Assembly (NCBI GenBank): GCA_025024175.1
Contig: QCXZ01000137.1
Span: forward strand, 66,464,680 to 66,528,679
Direction: 5' to 3'
Source: Rhyzopertha dominica
Lineage: Eukaryota > Arthropoda > Insecta > Coleoptera > Bostrichidae
Length of the DNA stretch: 64,000 nucleotides
A program made the translations under genes and the position numbers. The notes beneath the pieces are model-generated. The model made no database searches, was not told the DNA's origin, and saw only the letters and a list, made by a program, of their open reading frames with translations. This document shows positions 13,274 through 24,839 of the stretch, piece by piece; position 1 is the stretch's first letter, and each line of letters begins with the position of its first letter.

Positions 13274-14815
13274 AGTGTGTAACGAATAAGCAAAGAACAA
13301 TTAAACGTTATAAATCAATTATTGCTGTCAAAAATGATCCAAAAGCGATCTCTGAGCCATAACTGTTACTCCAATTTTTTTAATTAATTTTTTTTAAGTT
13401 CCTCAAGGCTGCAAAATTACAGCATGCTGCCAAAATGTTTAAGTTGGAAAAGGTTTTAAAACCAAACGTTACATCTATACGTATAAACTGACAGAAAACT
13501 AAAGTTTACAAGACAAAACGTTACATAAAGAAATAGCAGCTGTCTTTGCATGTGACGAAAATTATGATGCATATATTCCGCAAATTATACGTATAAATCA
13601 AAATTTACCCATCAAAATTAATATTAATAATCCTACCCCAGACTTGCACTTGCTGTTAGGTTGGGTGAATACTATTTACAATGCGGTGCATACAGAATTT
13701 CTAAAATATTTGCGCGCAATGGGCAAAGCTATGCAATGCAGAAATATGCGCAATATATCGAAGGACGTTTAATTGCAATTCTTGCCGATTGCAGATTTAT
13801 TGCGTTCGATTTATGTCCTACAGTGTAAAATGTAAAATCATTTAGTAGCACTAAAATAGTTGTGAAATCATGTTTTCAAATAACAATAGAGCAGTTTATA
13901 AAATATCAGGTATTTAGATTTAGAGAAAAATGTAACCCTGAAAATTGTAGACGAATCTTGCTGTCTGGAGAAGAGGAATTTGGGTAAATCCAGCGAATAC
14001 ACACACAGGCTTCCTTTCCCAGTTCCCTCTGGTAAGTACGTAAGATTTTATGACTCAATTAATTTGCAATAAGATTGAAGTATGTTTTTGTACAATTGTT
14101 TAAAGTAAAATAGTGAAGTTCTAGAATAAAAGTATGTGAAAATGTTTACTTTTCTCCGACTTTTCAGACAAATTTTTCGATTGTATCCCAATTTTATTTG
14201 AAATAAATGTGACCTTATTTGTTTGAATAAACAAACTCCGCTTATGGACTATACTCCCTTAAAACTTTAGCTGCCGAAGCTTCGCCGCCAAAACCGTTCA
14301 CCGTATCACGTCTCTACCCCTTTATAGTTATTGATGATTTTGCCGGCGTGTAATAATAATCGCCGAAGCGATAAATCATCTTTCACTTGTAAGGAAAAAT
14401 CGCTAAACGCTGCTGAAATGAACTGCTTGAGAATAGGTGTCAATTTAACCGTGGCGAGATTCACGGCCGCTTTCACGGGTTCAACGCGTTTTGTTTTTGT
14501 AATGAATGAAAGTGTTTGCTAATGCATTATTAAGCCTTTAACGTCGCAATTCAGGTCACGGACCATCCTGCCTCGTACAAAATTGATAGAGTTAAATCGA
14601 TTTTATCTGGGCAATATTAAGGTTACCCTTAACATAAACCCTCCAAAATTATAGCCAGTTAAGTAAACGGATCACTTGCAAAGGTGCACTGATTGTTAAA
14701 ACCGCTAGGATAATTTAGTTAAATAGCTTCAAAACCAAGCTGGTTTTGATCGTTTCAGCATTAATCAGACATTTTCAAGAATAACAAACACCTTGGCATA
14801 AGGGAAGCCAGATCT
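13274..14815. other. intergenic, no gene recognised
   Basis: Nothing recognisable. A modestly GC-richer patch lies at about 14270-14510 with a 63-codon open frame of no known family. Confidence 0.4.
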
Positions 14816-14912
14816 ATGCCATGTTGTCTGCTTTGGAACTAAAGTGAGCTGAGGAGACTTTATAAACCGAAACAGCTATCCACTGATTGTTCTGATGCAG
14901 ACAACATGGCGT
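14816..14912 (+). ncRNA. hammerhead-like motif within an inverted repeat
   Basis: CTGAGGA at 14849-14855 is followed by a short arm and loop and GAAA at 14869-14872, flanked by AGCTG-type and CAGCT-type sequence, the layout seen at PLE ends. The motif lies between 16-base inverted arms at 14816-14831 and 14897-14912 (15 of 16 pair, core GTTGTCTGC). No PLE coding sequence is adjacent. Likely a solo PLE terminal fragment. Confidence 0.35.
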
Positions 14913-14987
14913 AGACTTAATTTTGTTACGCTTAAGAACTGCAGACACCGTAGTTGGGGACCTCTGTCGGTTTTTAAACGTCTACTA

Positions 14988-15855
14988 CAAGGNGGGGGTN
15001 AGGGTACAGGGNGGGTGGCACCGTTTATTACCAATTATTTATTGTTATTCTGATTTTCAAGAATCTTTCAGTGTAGTTTTGTACATTAATGTTACTATCA
15101 GACTTCCATATGAATTAAAACGTTAAAACTTCGCTAATTATTAGCGAAATGCGAAACTATTTTATAACTTTTTTCCGAAATGCATTCGTGGACGCAACTG
15201 GTCGGACCAAATATTGCAGTTCAAGCAGAAACTGCAATTGGTGCACCACATTGGACATTCCTAGAAGCATTCCACATACAGAATCTCTCGAGCACATTCC
15301 GTTCGAACATTCGTCGCATCCTTTAAATAAATGCCCTTGGGGCAAACGGCCAAACTCCCGAAATCCTTTGCTGATGGCACACATTGCTGTAACTGAAATG
15401 CATTGCTTCAAGGATTCATGTCCTGGTTCTTATTAGGATATTCGTAAAATTGCAGAAGCCGGATTTCCCAGTAGCGGGACATGATTCATCTGCTTTGCCA
15501 GACGGGCTGCATTATGTAGCTAGGTACATTCTGTAAATGGTCGTATTACGCTTACGCCGGGTATGATCCCCGGAATGGTGTGCTCTAATCTGGCCATTTG
15601 TTTCGTCACCATATCCGAGAACTGATTCATATGATTGAGGGTGTAATATAACGGCATGCATGTGCGACATAAGAGAATTGAGGGACAATGTCTATATGAT
15701 CACTTAATAGTTAAATAGGTCATTTGTGAAGAAGCACGTGTCAGTTGTTCGATTTTGGTTATTGTACATGTTCTAGGTAAACAAGCAAGAAAAAAGGCAA
15801 AAGTAGGCACACGGTTGCTAAGTTCAAATCTAATAGTAAACAGCGTATCAATACC
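14988..15855. other. G-rich ambiguous stretch and unassigned sequence
   Basis: Around 14988-15020 a run of G tracts interrupted by three N bases (14993, 15000, 15012) suggests a sequencing stop in a G-rich tract. From 15150 to 15660 both strands are relatively open and less AT-biased (95 codons plus, 84 codons minus at 15149-15436), but I recognise no domain in any frame. Confidence 0.3.
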
Positions 15856-17017
15856 CTATATTAGTGTGACGTAATGTCGGCCATTTTGCTGCGATACGTC
15901 AAGATCCCGGATCCAAACCAACCTACCTAGTTGTCATAATATGCATAAAGGGAGTTCAGCGTTTGGTGTAATTTTTTAATGTTAAAGAGTATTTTAAGTG
16001 TTACTGTGTATGTTTGAGTAGCTTACACTGCTTCGCTTTACTTAGCAAATATTACAAACCGAAATTACATTTAGATACAATGTATTGTTGAAAAGCTGAA
16101 CAAATACTAAGTACGTGTGTGGAGCATTACAATTTAAAAGTTTTACCAGAAAATAGTAATGGGTTGGGTTCCTGGATGTTCCCGTTATAATGAGAGAGAA
16201 ACGTGTAATCTTTACAGCACTTTTTTAGGTTGTTTTAAAACAATAGATTGCAACTAAATATAATTTTGGTTTACAATACTAAATTATACGAAGGAATGTA
16301 AACCACTAGAAATACACAGCAACACTCAATGTTCAGAGCAAAATTATAGTATAATACAATATTTTGAAGTGTTACTGTGTATGTTTGAGTGGTTTACATA
16401 CCTTTGTATTATACATTAAGTATTAAAAACCGAAATTACATTAAGTTGCAATCTATTGTTGAAAGACAATCTACAATAAGTGCTTAAAGTTTATACGTTT
16501 CTCTCTCATTATAGCAAGAACATCCAGGGACCTAGCACGTTACCATCTTCTGGTACAACATGTAAATTGTAATGCTCTACACACGAACTTATTGTAGGTT
16601 AAGCTTTTCAGCAATACCTACATTGTAAATAAATGTAATTTACGTTTGTAATACTTGCAAAGTAAGCGAGGGAGTGTCAGCTACTCAAAAATACACAGTA
16701 AAACTTTAAAATATTCTTTTAACACTAAAAAATTGCACCAAACACTGAACTCCCTTATGCATGTTATGACAAATTGGTTTGTTTTGATCCAGGATCTAAA
16801 CTAAATGTAATTTCGGGTTGTAATACTTGCGAAGAAAAACTAAGGAGTGTAAGCTACCACAATAAGCANAGTAACACTTCTAAATATTCTTTTAAAGTNA
16901 CAAAATTGCACCTAACAATGAGGTCCGTTACGCACGTTATGACAACTCGGTTTGTCAGGATCCAGGACTTTGACGTACCGCAGAAAAATGGCCGTCGTTA
17001 CGTCAGCACTAATATAG
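15856..17017. repeat. multi-arm palindromic element with CTATATTAG ends
   Basis: The element begins CTATATTAG at 15856 and ends with the complement CTAATATAG at 17017. The first ~300 bases recur inverted at about 16500-16800 and, truncated, again at 16801-17017. Terminal blocks contain TGACGTAA and GGCCATTTT on the left and their complements on the right. The centre (16215-16490) is itself a shorter palindrome. Arms at 16159 and 16500-16545 contain the same small coding-like segment, VPGCSxYNERET, which faintly recalls the start of a THAP zinc finger as in P-element transposases; this is a weak hint. No flanking duplication is evident. Likely a non-autonomous fold-back or P-like DNA transposon derivative. 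Confidence 0.65.
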
Positions 17018-17146
17018 CGTACATGTTTAGTAAATTGGGAAGGAGAATAGGTCGGTGGCGTGCTGTCTCTGAAAAGTCTGCGCAAGTTGAAACAATTAAG
17101 TCTACTAGCGAACATGAGAGGAAGCATTGAAAATACGGAAAAAAAA

Positions 17147-18390
17147 GAAAAGGTAGCTATCTTTTTTACTTGACGTCGTAAAGTAAAGGTTTAAATGAGG
17201 AAGTTTTATCAATTTTTGAGAAGAATTTTATGGTGTTTACAAAAAAAAAACTAATGAATATCAACTGACTGCGATATCAACTACAAGTTTGTTATTTTAA
17301 ATAGAACGACCCCATTTTTTATATCGCATTAGATAGAGGGCGTGGAATTAATCAAAAAAAAATACTACGGTAGCATTACCATACAGTCATTTTTTAAGGT
17401 ATCTCATGTTGTAAATTGCTATTCACGAAACAGTAGAGTGGCGTAGCCAAGGGGAGGCAGAGGGGCAATCGCCTCTCCCAGGAACTAAATTATTTTTGAT
17501 AACGGAACAGCAGCTTTTTTTTACATTTAAAGGTACAAATTTGTTGCAAACTATTGGTTTGTTTATAATAAACATTTTAGCAAATTAAACATTAAATTTA
17601 AGTCACATCTCTTCTGGTTTTTTCTTGTGTTTGTACTTAACATTTTTCTTGTGTTGGGAGCTTTGCCCCCCCCAAGTTAATTTTCTGGCTATGCCACTGA
17701 AACAGTATAACGGCTATTTTTTTTATTTGACGTCTTAGACTAGTGGTTTAAATAGGAAAGTTTCATGATTTTTTGAGAAAAATTAAAAAAAACAATGAAC
17801 ATCAACTGACCGAGATATTTACAAGTTTGTTATTTTAAATAAAACAACTCCATCTTTATAGAGCATCCGATTAGAGGCGTCGATTTAAACAAAAAAGTAC
17901 TAAGGTACCACTACCCCACAGTCATTTGTTTTTAGGATATCTGATTTAAATAATTGCTGTTCCCGAAACTTGTAAGTAGTAGACATCTTGGTGAGTGGAT
18001 ATTCAATTGTTTCTGTGCAAACACCTCAAAATTATTCTCAAAAATTCACGAAACATTCCCATTTAAGCCACTAGCTGACGATGTCAAATAAATAAGTTAG
18101 CCGTTATTGTAGACTGTTTCGTAAACAGCCATAATTATTCAACATGCGATTATATCGAAAACAAATGGGTATCGTAGGGCCCCTTTTTGTTTAATTCGAA
18201 ACCCTTCATAGAATGCGCTAATAAAAAAGGGGTAGTTCTATTTAAAATAACAAACTTGTAGTTGATGTTCATTTATTTTGTAAACACTACAAAATTCTTC
18301 TCAAAAATACCTGAAACTTTCCCATGTAAACCACTAGTCTACGATATCAAATTAAAAAAAAATTATCTGTTGTAGAATGTTGTCGTATGA
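17147..18390. repeat. palindromic array of about 280-bp units
   Basis: A unit starting near a TTGACGTC-like box and ending near GAAACAGT occurs at about 17150-17435 and again in direct orientation at 17708-17985. Two further, partly truncated units follow in inverted orientation at about 18000-18120 and 18121-18390. Shared blocks include CAAGTTTGTTATTTTAAATA and the TTTTTGAGAA region. The centre of symmetry is near 17995. Similarity between units is roughly 70-80 percent by eye, so the array is old. No coding capacity is seen. The hAT MITE at 17436-17699 has split the junction between the first two units. Confidence 0.75.
17436..17699 (+). mobile_element. hAT-type MITE, copy 1
   Basis: A 264-base element with ends GAGTGGCGTAGCCA and GGCTATGCCACTG, close to a CAGTGGCGTAGCCA inverted terminal repeat. 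It is flanked by a perfect 8-bp duplication AAACAGTA at 17428-17435 and 17700-17707. An 8-bp duplication with CAGNG ends is the hallmark of the hAT superfamily. The interior is non-coding. The homologous unit junction at about 18100 preserves an uninterrupted GAAACAGT...TAACGG arrangement, supporting the insertion boundaries. Copy 2 of the same family lies at 38316-38577 in the opposite orientation. Confidence 0.9.
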
Positions 18391-18889
18391 TGAAATGATA
18401 GGATTATCAATGTGTTTACGTTGGACAAACTAGTGGTATCAAACATTTACATTTATTTACTATATCAAGTTGTACTAGTTGTATGCTTTGTCTGTTTGTC
18501 AGATAAATGCCTTTTTTAATTTTTATATAGGTACCATTTCCTTTAATGTTATGTATTTATTAGTTTCCTGTTAATTTATAGTTAATTTAATAACGATCCT
18601 TTGAGTTTATACATAAAGTAACTAATAGATATTAGGCCCTAAAGGGGCCAAACAGCTCCAACAGCTAGACAGTAGTGAAAAAGATTGTTTTAATAAAAAA
18701 TTAGATGGCAATGGCATCTGTCTGCATTACACTGATATGATGTCAAAGCCACCTAACTGCCTTAATAAGTACTACTTTCTAAAGGAAGTGACCTGTATTC
18801 TGCCAAGTTAGCATGCTCCTGCATACGTCAACTTGACAGCAGGCCCTCACGGCACTTTTTGCAAGCGGGCAAGAACCGACATATGTACA
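18391..18889. other. intergenic, nothing recognised
   Basis: AT-rich to about 18650, then a more mixed segment to 18880 with no long frame and no repeat that I recognise. Confidence 0.4.
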
Positions 18890-18969
18890 TTAAAATGCAT
18901 GCTGTCTACACCGCAACCCAAACAGATCTGTCTGTAGTTGGTTGCGGTGTAGACAATCATGCATTTTAA
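18890..18969. repeat. 80-base hairpin with TTAA ends
   Basis: Arms at 18890-18918 and 18940-18969 pair almost perfectly over about 29 bases (TGTCTACACCGCAACC against GGTTGCGGTGTAGACA), leaving a loop of about 20 bases that itself contains the palindrome CAGATCTG. Both ends are TTAA. It could be a miniature inverted-repeat element or a small-RNA precursor-like hairpin; the sequence alone does not decide. Confidence 0.7.
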
Positions 18970-20629
18970 GGATTGTTTTATTTATTGTGACCGACACCCC
19001 GATTATAGTACCTATTCTACGTATATAGCATCACAATTGGTCAATATCTCAATTTATAATTATACAAGTACTCGATGTGCACAAAATCAGCTCTATAAAG
19101 GCTATAATTTTATGAATGTGGTTTGCAGAAGTGAGCGATAAGTGACATTATAGACAGTATTTTTATAGCTATTTATAAAGAGGTTGAAAAGTTAATTCCA
19201 CATTTAAAAATAAATGGCGCAATTACAGTATTGAGTATGTGAAATATGGATCTATGCACTCTCGCACAAACTAAATGTTATCAATGCCAAAGGATGTATT
19301 GCAATTAAGATGCTTTTAATGTAAGTCTAAGTTAAGACATCCTATATATTTCTTACGCCACCAATTTCGAAACGCAAAATAGTGTATTTATTTACATAAA
19401 ATTCAATCCGTCGGCTTCGATTTCAACCATAATTGCATCTTTAGTATATCGGACAGTTATTTAGAAATGATTTGTGCACAACAGCCATAACAGAATACCT
19501 ACCCTAAGCCAATTTCAAGTTTCATGAATAATGAAGCGAAATGGACGGAAGCTGCAAGCATTATACGCAACAGAAAATTTATTACAGAAAATCCCGGATT
19601 TACAAAGTCGTAAATTACATCAAAAGGGAAAATTTACAATACTCCGTAAGAGGATTTCATAATAACCGGGAATACTACCGATATCCAAGGATGTACCGGT
19701 AATATTTAGGAGTCGACGAGAACCAATATTTGTGAAGGGTTCTATATTTGAAAAATGCATAAACCCCACTTTCAAAATGGTTCGTGAATTGTGAGATAAT
19801 ACCCGAGATTGTATTACTTTAAGGTATTTCCATATTACATTTGCACTTGCAAGAGAACCATACGAATTGGTGAAATAATTGCATACATATAATGATCGAT
19901 TACTTCAAACGATATTCAAATGCACGAGTAACACCAAATGAAAATTACATAGCAAGAAAATGGGTAAAGCAGAAAAGGAAACTGGGTTGTAAGAAAAACG
20001 CGAATCTCGGAACTCGTAAATCATGAACCTAATTTAAAAATGTTTTCGTGATGAGAGTGAATTAGCAGTCAGCGCGAGTATTTTTTCCTTTGATGTCCGA
20101 AATAATTATAAAACGGTAGCAGCGGCTTGCACACCAAATGCTGTCTTTAATCATGGACATTCTGTGGCTACTTTGATGTGTTTAGCGATAATGATGAAGC
20201 AACCTAGTTCTGCACTTGACAGAGTAGTATGTGGAAAAACCATAGGCCACATTTTGTTTACAATAAAGAATCTTTTTCCAAACATCTTTGGACATCCATC
20301 CATGGATATCGCAGAATAATGTGACAAACCCATTGCCTAATGATGAAGCAGTTTTTAATTTTATTAGCGATACTAAATTAGAGTAATATCATTTCGTACT
20401 GACCTGTTTACTCTATGGAATGTATAGTGTAAGTAAATTGTAAATCTTTGAAAGTGTCAATAAATTCATGAGTACTTTTAATGAAGTTAAATGAGTTAGC
20501 AGTGAGCAAACAGTAAGTATGGTTAAGCCAACCCCAATCCAATATAAGCAGCTTCTTTTAAATCAAGTTACTTCCGAAAAGTAAACATAATATAAAAAAC
20601 TTAAACATTGGAGTTTGTATGTGGTAAGA
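18970..20629. other. intergenic, nothing recognised
   Basis: AT-rich with isolated 60-codon frames of no recognisable family. Confidence 0.4.
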
Positions 20630-20745
20630 GATGGGGTCTGGAATAATATTCGAAGACATCCGAGATATACCCTTAAGCAAACAAAGATTCTTCGTGGAAA
20701 TTTCATATCAACTTCAAGGTCACCACCGACAAAGTAGCTCAGCAT
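20630..20745 (+). repeat. dispersed repeat, copy 1
   Basis: Shares with 22560-22675 the anchors GGTC..TNGAATAANATTCGA at its start and TTCAAGGTCAC.ACCGACAA at its end, in the same order and orientation and at similar spacing. This marks an unnamed interspersed repeat. An 83-codon open frame (20631-20882) runs through it but is not recognisable. Confidence 0.45.
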
Positions 20746-22559
20746 TTTTCTTACTAAAAAATAATCTTCTGAATGGAAATAAAAGGCCGGATAAAGTATT
20801 CTGTATGGGGAGAGAGGTTTATAAAAAGGTATCAGCGTGGAAAACTGGGTGGTATTACGTGCAAGAAAGAAGCAGGAACTAATCCAAAGAATGAGCGAGC
20901 ATATTTGTCAAGGTCTAGAATTAAGAATCCAAAGTAGAACAGTACCGGACAAGGGTTTGATGTTATATACCTTCAAGAAGTTATATAAATTTCTCGGACG
21001 CATATATGTCCACAACAGTATTTGCAAATACTAGCTGTTTGTGTTGTACTGAGCATTTACAGATTAAAAATGCTTTTGAAATCTCGCGTCCTTGGTGTTC
21101 ACTATCTTCAAGTTTGCTTCTTCAATTAAATTCTATAACAAATAAATATAAATGATTTGTGTAATGCACTCAATAAATTTATCATGAATATGCAATTATT
21201 GTAGATTTTAAGTCTGGATGATAAAAAAACATTACTACCATCAGTTTCTTGATGGATAACGCAGCTTATATAATGGCTTTGGAAGTCATATAAAAAAGAA
21301 CATTGATGTAATTCACAGTATTTAAAAAATAACCATTTGAGATCTGACAAATTACAAAAGCTTACGGTGGAAAGGGGGTTAATGAAGCTGGCTAATTGGA
21401 AGTTTATAAACTGAAAAAAAAGAAAATGCTCAAAATTTACGAGGAGTTTAAAAGTGACACGTGATACAAACAAGAAGCCGAGTTATATTTAAACAAGATA
21501 TTACTCCATAATAGGTGGAAGTTTGTATAAAGCACTAAGAACAGGCCTTAACATCGTTTCCTGGCTTAAATGCTTGATCTACAAAAGTTGTTGAAATATA
21601 GTAAAAACTTCGAGTTAAAATTTTACGATTCAACCACCAATGTAGTCAGAAAAAAATTTATATAACTTCAGTTGTTTTAAATGGTGGAAGTCGCAAATAG
21701 ACGTCCTAGAAATTCATAATGAAGAATTCAGTCATGTTGATATTTTCTACTCGCGATGTAGGGTAATAGATTAAAATTAGGTAAAACCCGTTATAAGTGC
21801 TTAACGTAACAAGTCAGCCAACTATACAACGTGATTTTGAAAGAGATGTCTTAAATTAAACTGCAACATCTCAACAACATAATGAAAACCATACATCGGT
21901 AGTATAATTCAATTTCTTTAAAAATAACACCCCCCAAGGTCCGGACCACATTCGGCATCATTGACCGTACTTGAGCGTTAATCAGATATAAATGAACAAT
22001 AATCTAGTGTACTGACCTATCTCAATCTAATAGCACCTATAAATAGTGCAGCAAAAATGGAGTTCCTTCAAATGACTGATAAATAGTCAGGCGCCTGGAT
22101 GGTGTTATTTAATACTCCACAGACATACGTATATTTTCGCGTCTCTTTTAACTTACAAATCATCGTGGAAATAAAAAAGACGAATGAAATAAAAATGAAT
22201 TTTTATGGGTTTAAGAGAGGCATCATTTTTGCAGTCACGTAGTATATTGATAGAGGATTTTAGAATGTGGCGTTTTGAACATACACTTCGAAGTTAATAT
22301 ATACGCTCGATAATAGTTTTGATCGGTCAGTAAACCTTTACCTTTTATCTACAAGACATAGGTGACAATTTTGAACACTTCAATCAATTGATGTTGCGCT
22401 ATATATATTTGTACGCACAACGTAACAAACTCTTCTCCGTGTCATCACAATGATAGATCAAATTTGGTAACTCTAGCTCATTTTAACAGACGCTGTAAAT
22501 CTTAAAATAATCCCATTGTTTTAACGACGTCAAGATAATAAGTAGTAGTTTAGATATAT
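20746..22559. other. intergenic, nothing recognised
   Basis: AT-rich, no supported gene or repeat. A 115-codon minus-strand frame at 21126-21473 has low complexity and no recognisable domain. Confidence 0.4.
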
Positions 22560-22675
22560 AGTGGTCCTTGTAATAACATTCGAGCATGAAGCATACAAGT
22601 ATTCCTCGCTGAAGCGTCCTGAACGAGGTCTGATATCGAGTTCAAGGTCACTACCGACAAGGTCGTTTCAGCGCG
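22560..22675 (+). repeat. dispersed repeat, copy 2
   Basis: Second copy of the repeat at 20630-20745. It leads directly into the GC-rich island, so the island may belong to the same unidentified element. Confidence 0.4.
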
Positions 22676-23165
22676 TCACTTGAGGGCACGAGGCTCCGCT
22701 CTATCTACCAACTGGATAATCACCTGGTGATGAGGATAGTATTCCGGTCCGCCGTTGACAAACCGAAACCTGAACGGGCTGTGGACCGGACAGCTGGCGT
22801 GAAAGGGGCTGTCCATCTGTCTGATGAGCGGTCCGCCGACTGGCGTCACTGGATCGGAGGACCTTCCTGGTCTCTGGTCGCACCAGTGTGCCGGCCCCCC
22901 CGCCGCACCACAGTGTGAGNGAGGGGGCCATCCCCCGTAAGGATCCAGGTCTCTCGGTCACTAGTCCAGCAGCGGCACCGACGTCCGACCGCGATCCGGA
23001 TGGTGAACATCCATCGGGACGTGTGAAGAAGTGGCCGGTCCAGCGAGCAGGGCGCACTGTGCCACACTGGAGGCTGCTGCGGCGTGAACACCAGCCAACG
23101 CGCAACGGCCGCGCACGTCGGTTGCTTGGCGACGTGCCCTTATCATCTTTCTGCGATGCAGGTTA
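22600..23165. other. sharp GC-rich island
   Basis: GC content rises abruptly to well over half in a window that is otherwise about one third GC. CpG is frequent (GCGGC, CCGACC, CGCGC). Several short frames are open on both strands, as expected in GC-rich DNA, and none is recognisable. The island ends near GCAG|GTTAGT at 23158-23167, which would be an acceptable splice donor on the plus strand. Options are a first exon with CpG-like promoter, part of an unknown transposon, or foreign DNA. An N at 22920 lies inside. Confidence 0.5.
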
Positions 23166-24061
23166 GTTCAGTTCGCCACATCTTTAAGGGCGAATTGATA
23201 AAACGACGAATGACAAAAAGGCACACGCCCAGGAACCGAAGGGGTATTTTGGGAAATGCTGATATTGTTTGGGGAATCGCGAAATGCCTCAACTTTTTCA
23301 ATATACAATGGGGGCGAATTTGTTTTGCGTGCCTCTCGCTCCGTCGTCGCCGTTTGCGCAAGCACGCGAAATATATTGGAGGCACATCGATAACGCTTCA
23401 AGTACGGTATTCGGTATTCAAACAAAAAGCTTTAATCTCATTTTTATCAATTTACGAGCATGAGTTGATTAATTCGTGGCCTTCCATAGAAGGATATATC
23501 TTCTTTTTAATTTTTATGTTGCCATCTAGTAGCACCCTTTGACAGGATTACGACAAGTAGTTTTAATTTGATGCGTAGTGAAAGCCTCTAAGTTAAAACT
23601 TACGTTTGAACTATTTGGACCAGATGTATGTCGTCGATTTATCTTTGTTAAAGGACCTGACGTTTCACCGACATTGAGAAAACTAAGATTCAAGCCCTCA
23701 TAAAATAGTTTAACACCCACAAATATTTTAATGTTAGATGTATCCTTTCCATCGTTTAGCATGGTTAAAAAGTAGATGGCGGAGTAAAAACGTGGCAATA
23801 CCAACACTAAAGATGCAACATGTCCAGGAAAACTGAAATTTGCTGCTTCTGGTAAAATGGTCTAATAAGTCCACAGAACAGTACCGTAAGATCGCAGATT
23901 AAAGTTGGCTGAAATATCAAAGACCGTGTGGCATTAAAAAAAACACATCATATCTTTCATTATGCTTTGAAGTACAACAAAATTATCAGCAAGAATGGTA
24001 CTGTGACTGTTTATTCTAAAAGGAAAGTTAACCACAAAATTCACATCTGGGCAATAACATA
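23166..24061. other. unassigned sequence downstream of the GC island
   Basis: A 152-codon plus-strand frame (23084-23542) begins in the island and continues here, but its composition shifts part-way and I recognise no domain, so it is not called a gene. From 23560 to 24060 the DNA is AT-rich with nothing recognisable. Confidence 0.35.
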
Positions 24062-24290
24062 ACAGCAGATGGATCGTAGATACACTACTATACACCAGAA
24101 ACTAAACATCAATCGAAGCAATGGACAGCAAAGACTGAATGGGGCCCGAAGAAGGCGAAAACAGTCTATTCAGCGTATAAGGTGAAGGCAACCCTTTTCT
24201 AGAAAGCAAAGGAGCTTTTGTTGATCACCTTGAAAAAGGAAAATCAATAAATAGTGGGTACATATACACTCATTTCTTAAGAATCAGCCA
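24062..24290 (+). mobile_element. mariner transposase fragment
   Basis: The plus strand encodes a relic of the first catalytic block of a mariner transposase: ADGS then stop then IHYYTPETKHQSKQW, where active relatives have DETW ahead of IHYYTPETK. It continues with GPKKAKTV, KVKATLF, and after a one-base frame change KGAFVDHLEKGKSINSGYI, matching the family's KG..LVDYLEKGKTIN region. The tryptophan after the first catalytic Asp is replaced by a stop. No terminal repeats were found. This is an inactive fragment. Confidence 0.85.
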
Positions 24291-24839
24291 GACAATATGA
24301 AATTTACCGTCTTTTCCCATCTAGGATGCAGCCTAATTTTACCCAAAAAAATGTAAACCCATTCTTGGGTATAGTCTTGAAGCTGAATATCATCAACTAA
24401 TGAAATTTACAGATGCGGGCGTAAAATTTTACGCAGACTGTTTAAAGCCAGAATATAAATTATTACAAATGTAGGCATGTTTTATGATCAGGTTAGACTA
24501 ATTCATTTATACTTCGAATGTCACGTCTACGACACAAAATACGAGTACATATATTGGGATTATAGTTTAATCAGATATGGAATAATTTTTAAACTTCAAA
24601 ACCAAACTGAAACTGAAATATGAGCAAAACTATCAGTTATATCCGATTAAAAAATAGCAAATTCTAGATCAGAATATGTGATCACAAAACCGCTGGATTT
24701 TCTTATTCATCTGTAAGGAAAGTTACAACTGTGTAGATATTCCATCAATACCACAAGAAAACTTGCCAGGACCTGAGCAAACATGATTCCGACCGAAAAC
24801 TACAATTATGCGAAATGATGACGGAAAAATATAGTAAAT
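24291..24839. other. transposon-rich gap, no domain recognised
   Basis: Between two transposase fragments. Reading frames are broken and no motif is identifiable. It may contain decayed parts of either neighbour. Confidence 0.35.

Noticed and set aside
15149..15436. Open frames on both strands (95 and 84 codons)
   Set aside because: Neither translation is recognisable and both strands being open suggests chance in balanced-composition DNA.
23084..23542. 152-codon open frame on the plus strand
   Set aside because: It crosses from the GC-rich island into AT-rich DNA, competes with open frames on the other strand in the GC-rich part and shows no domain.
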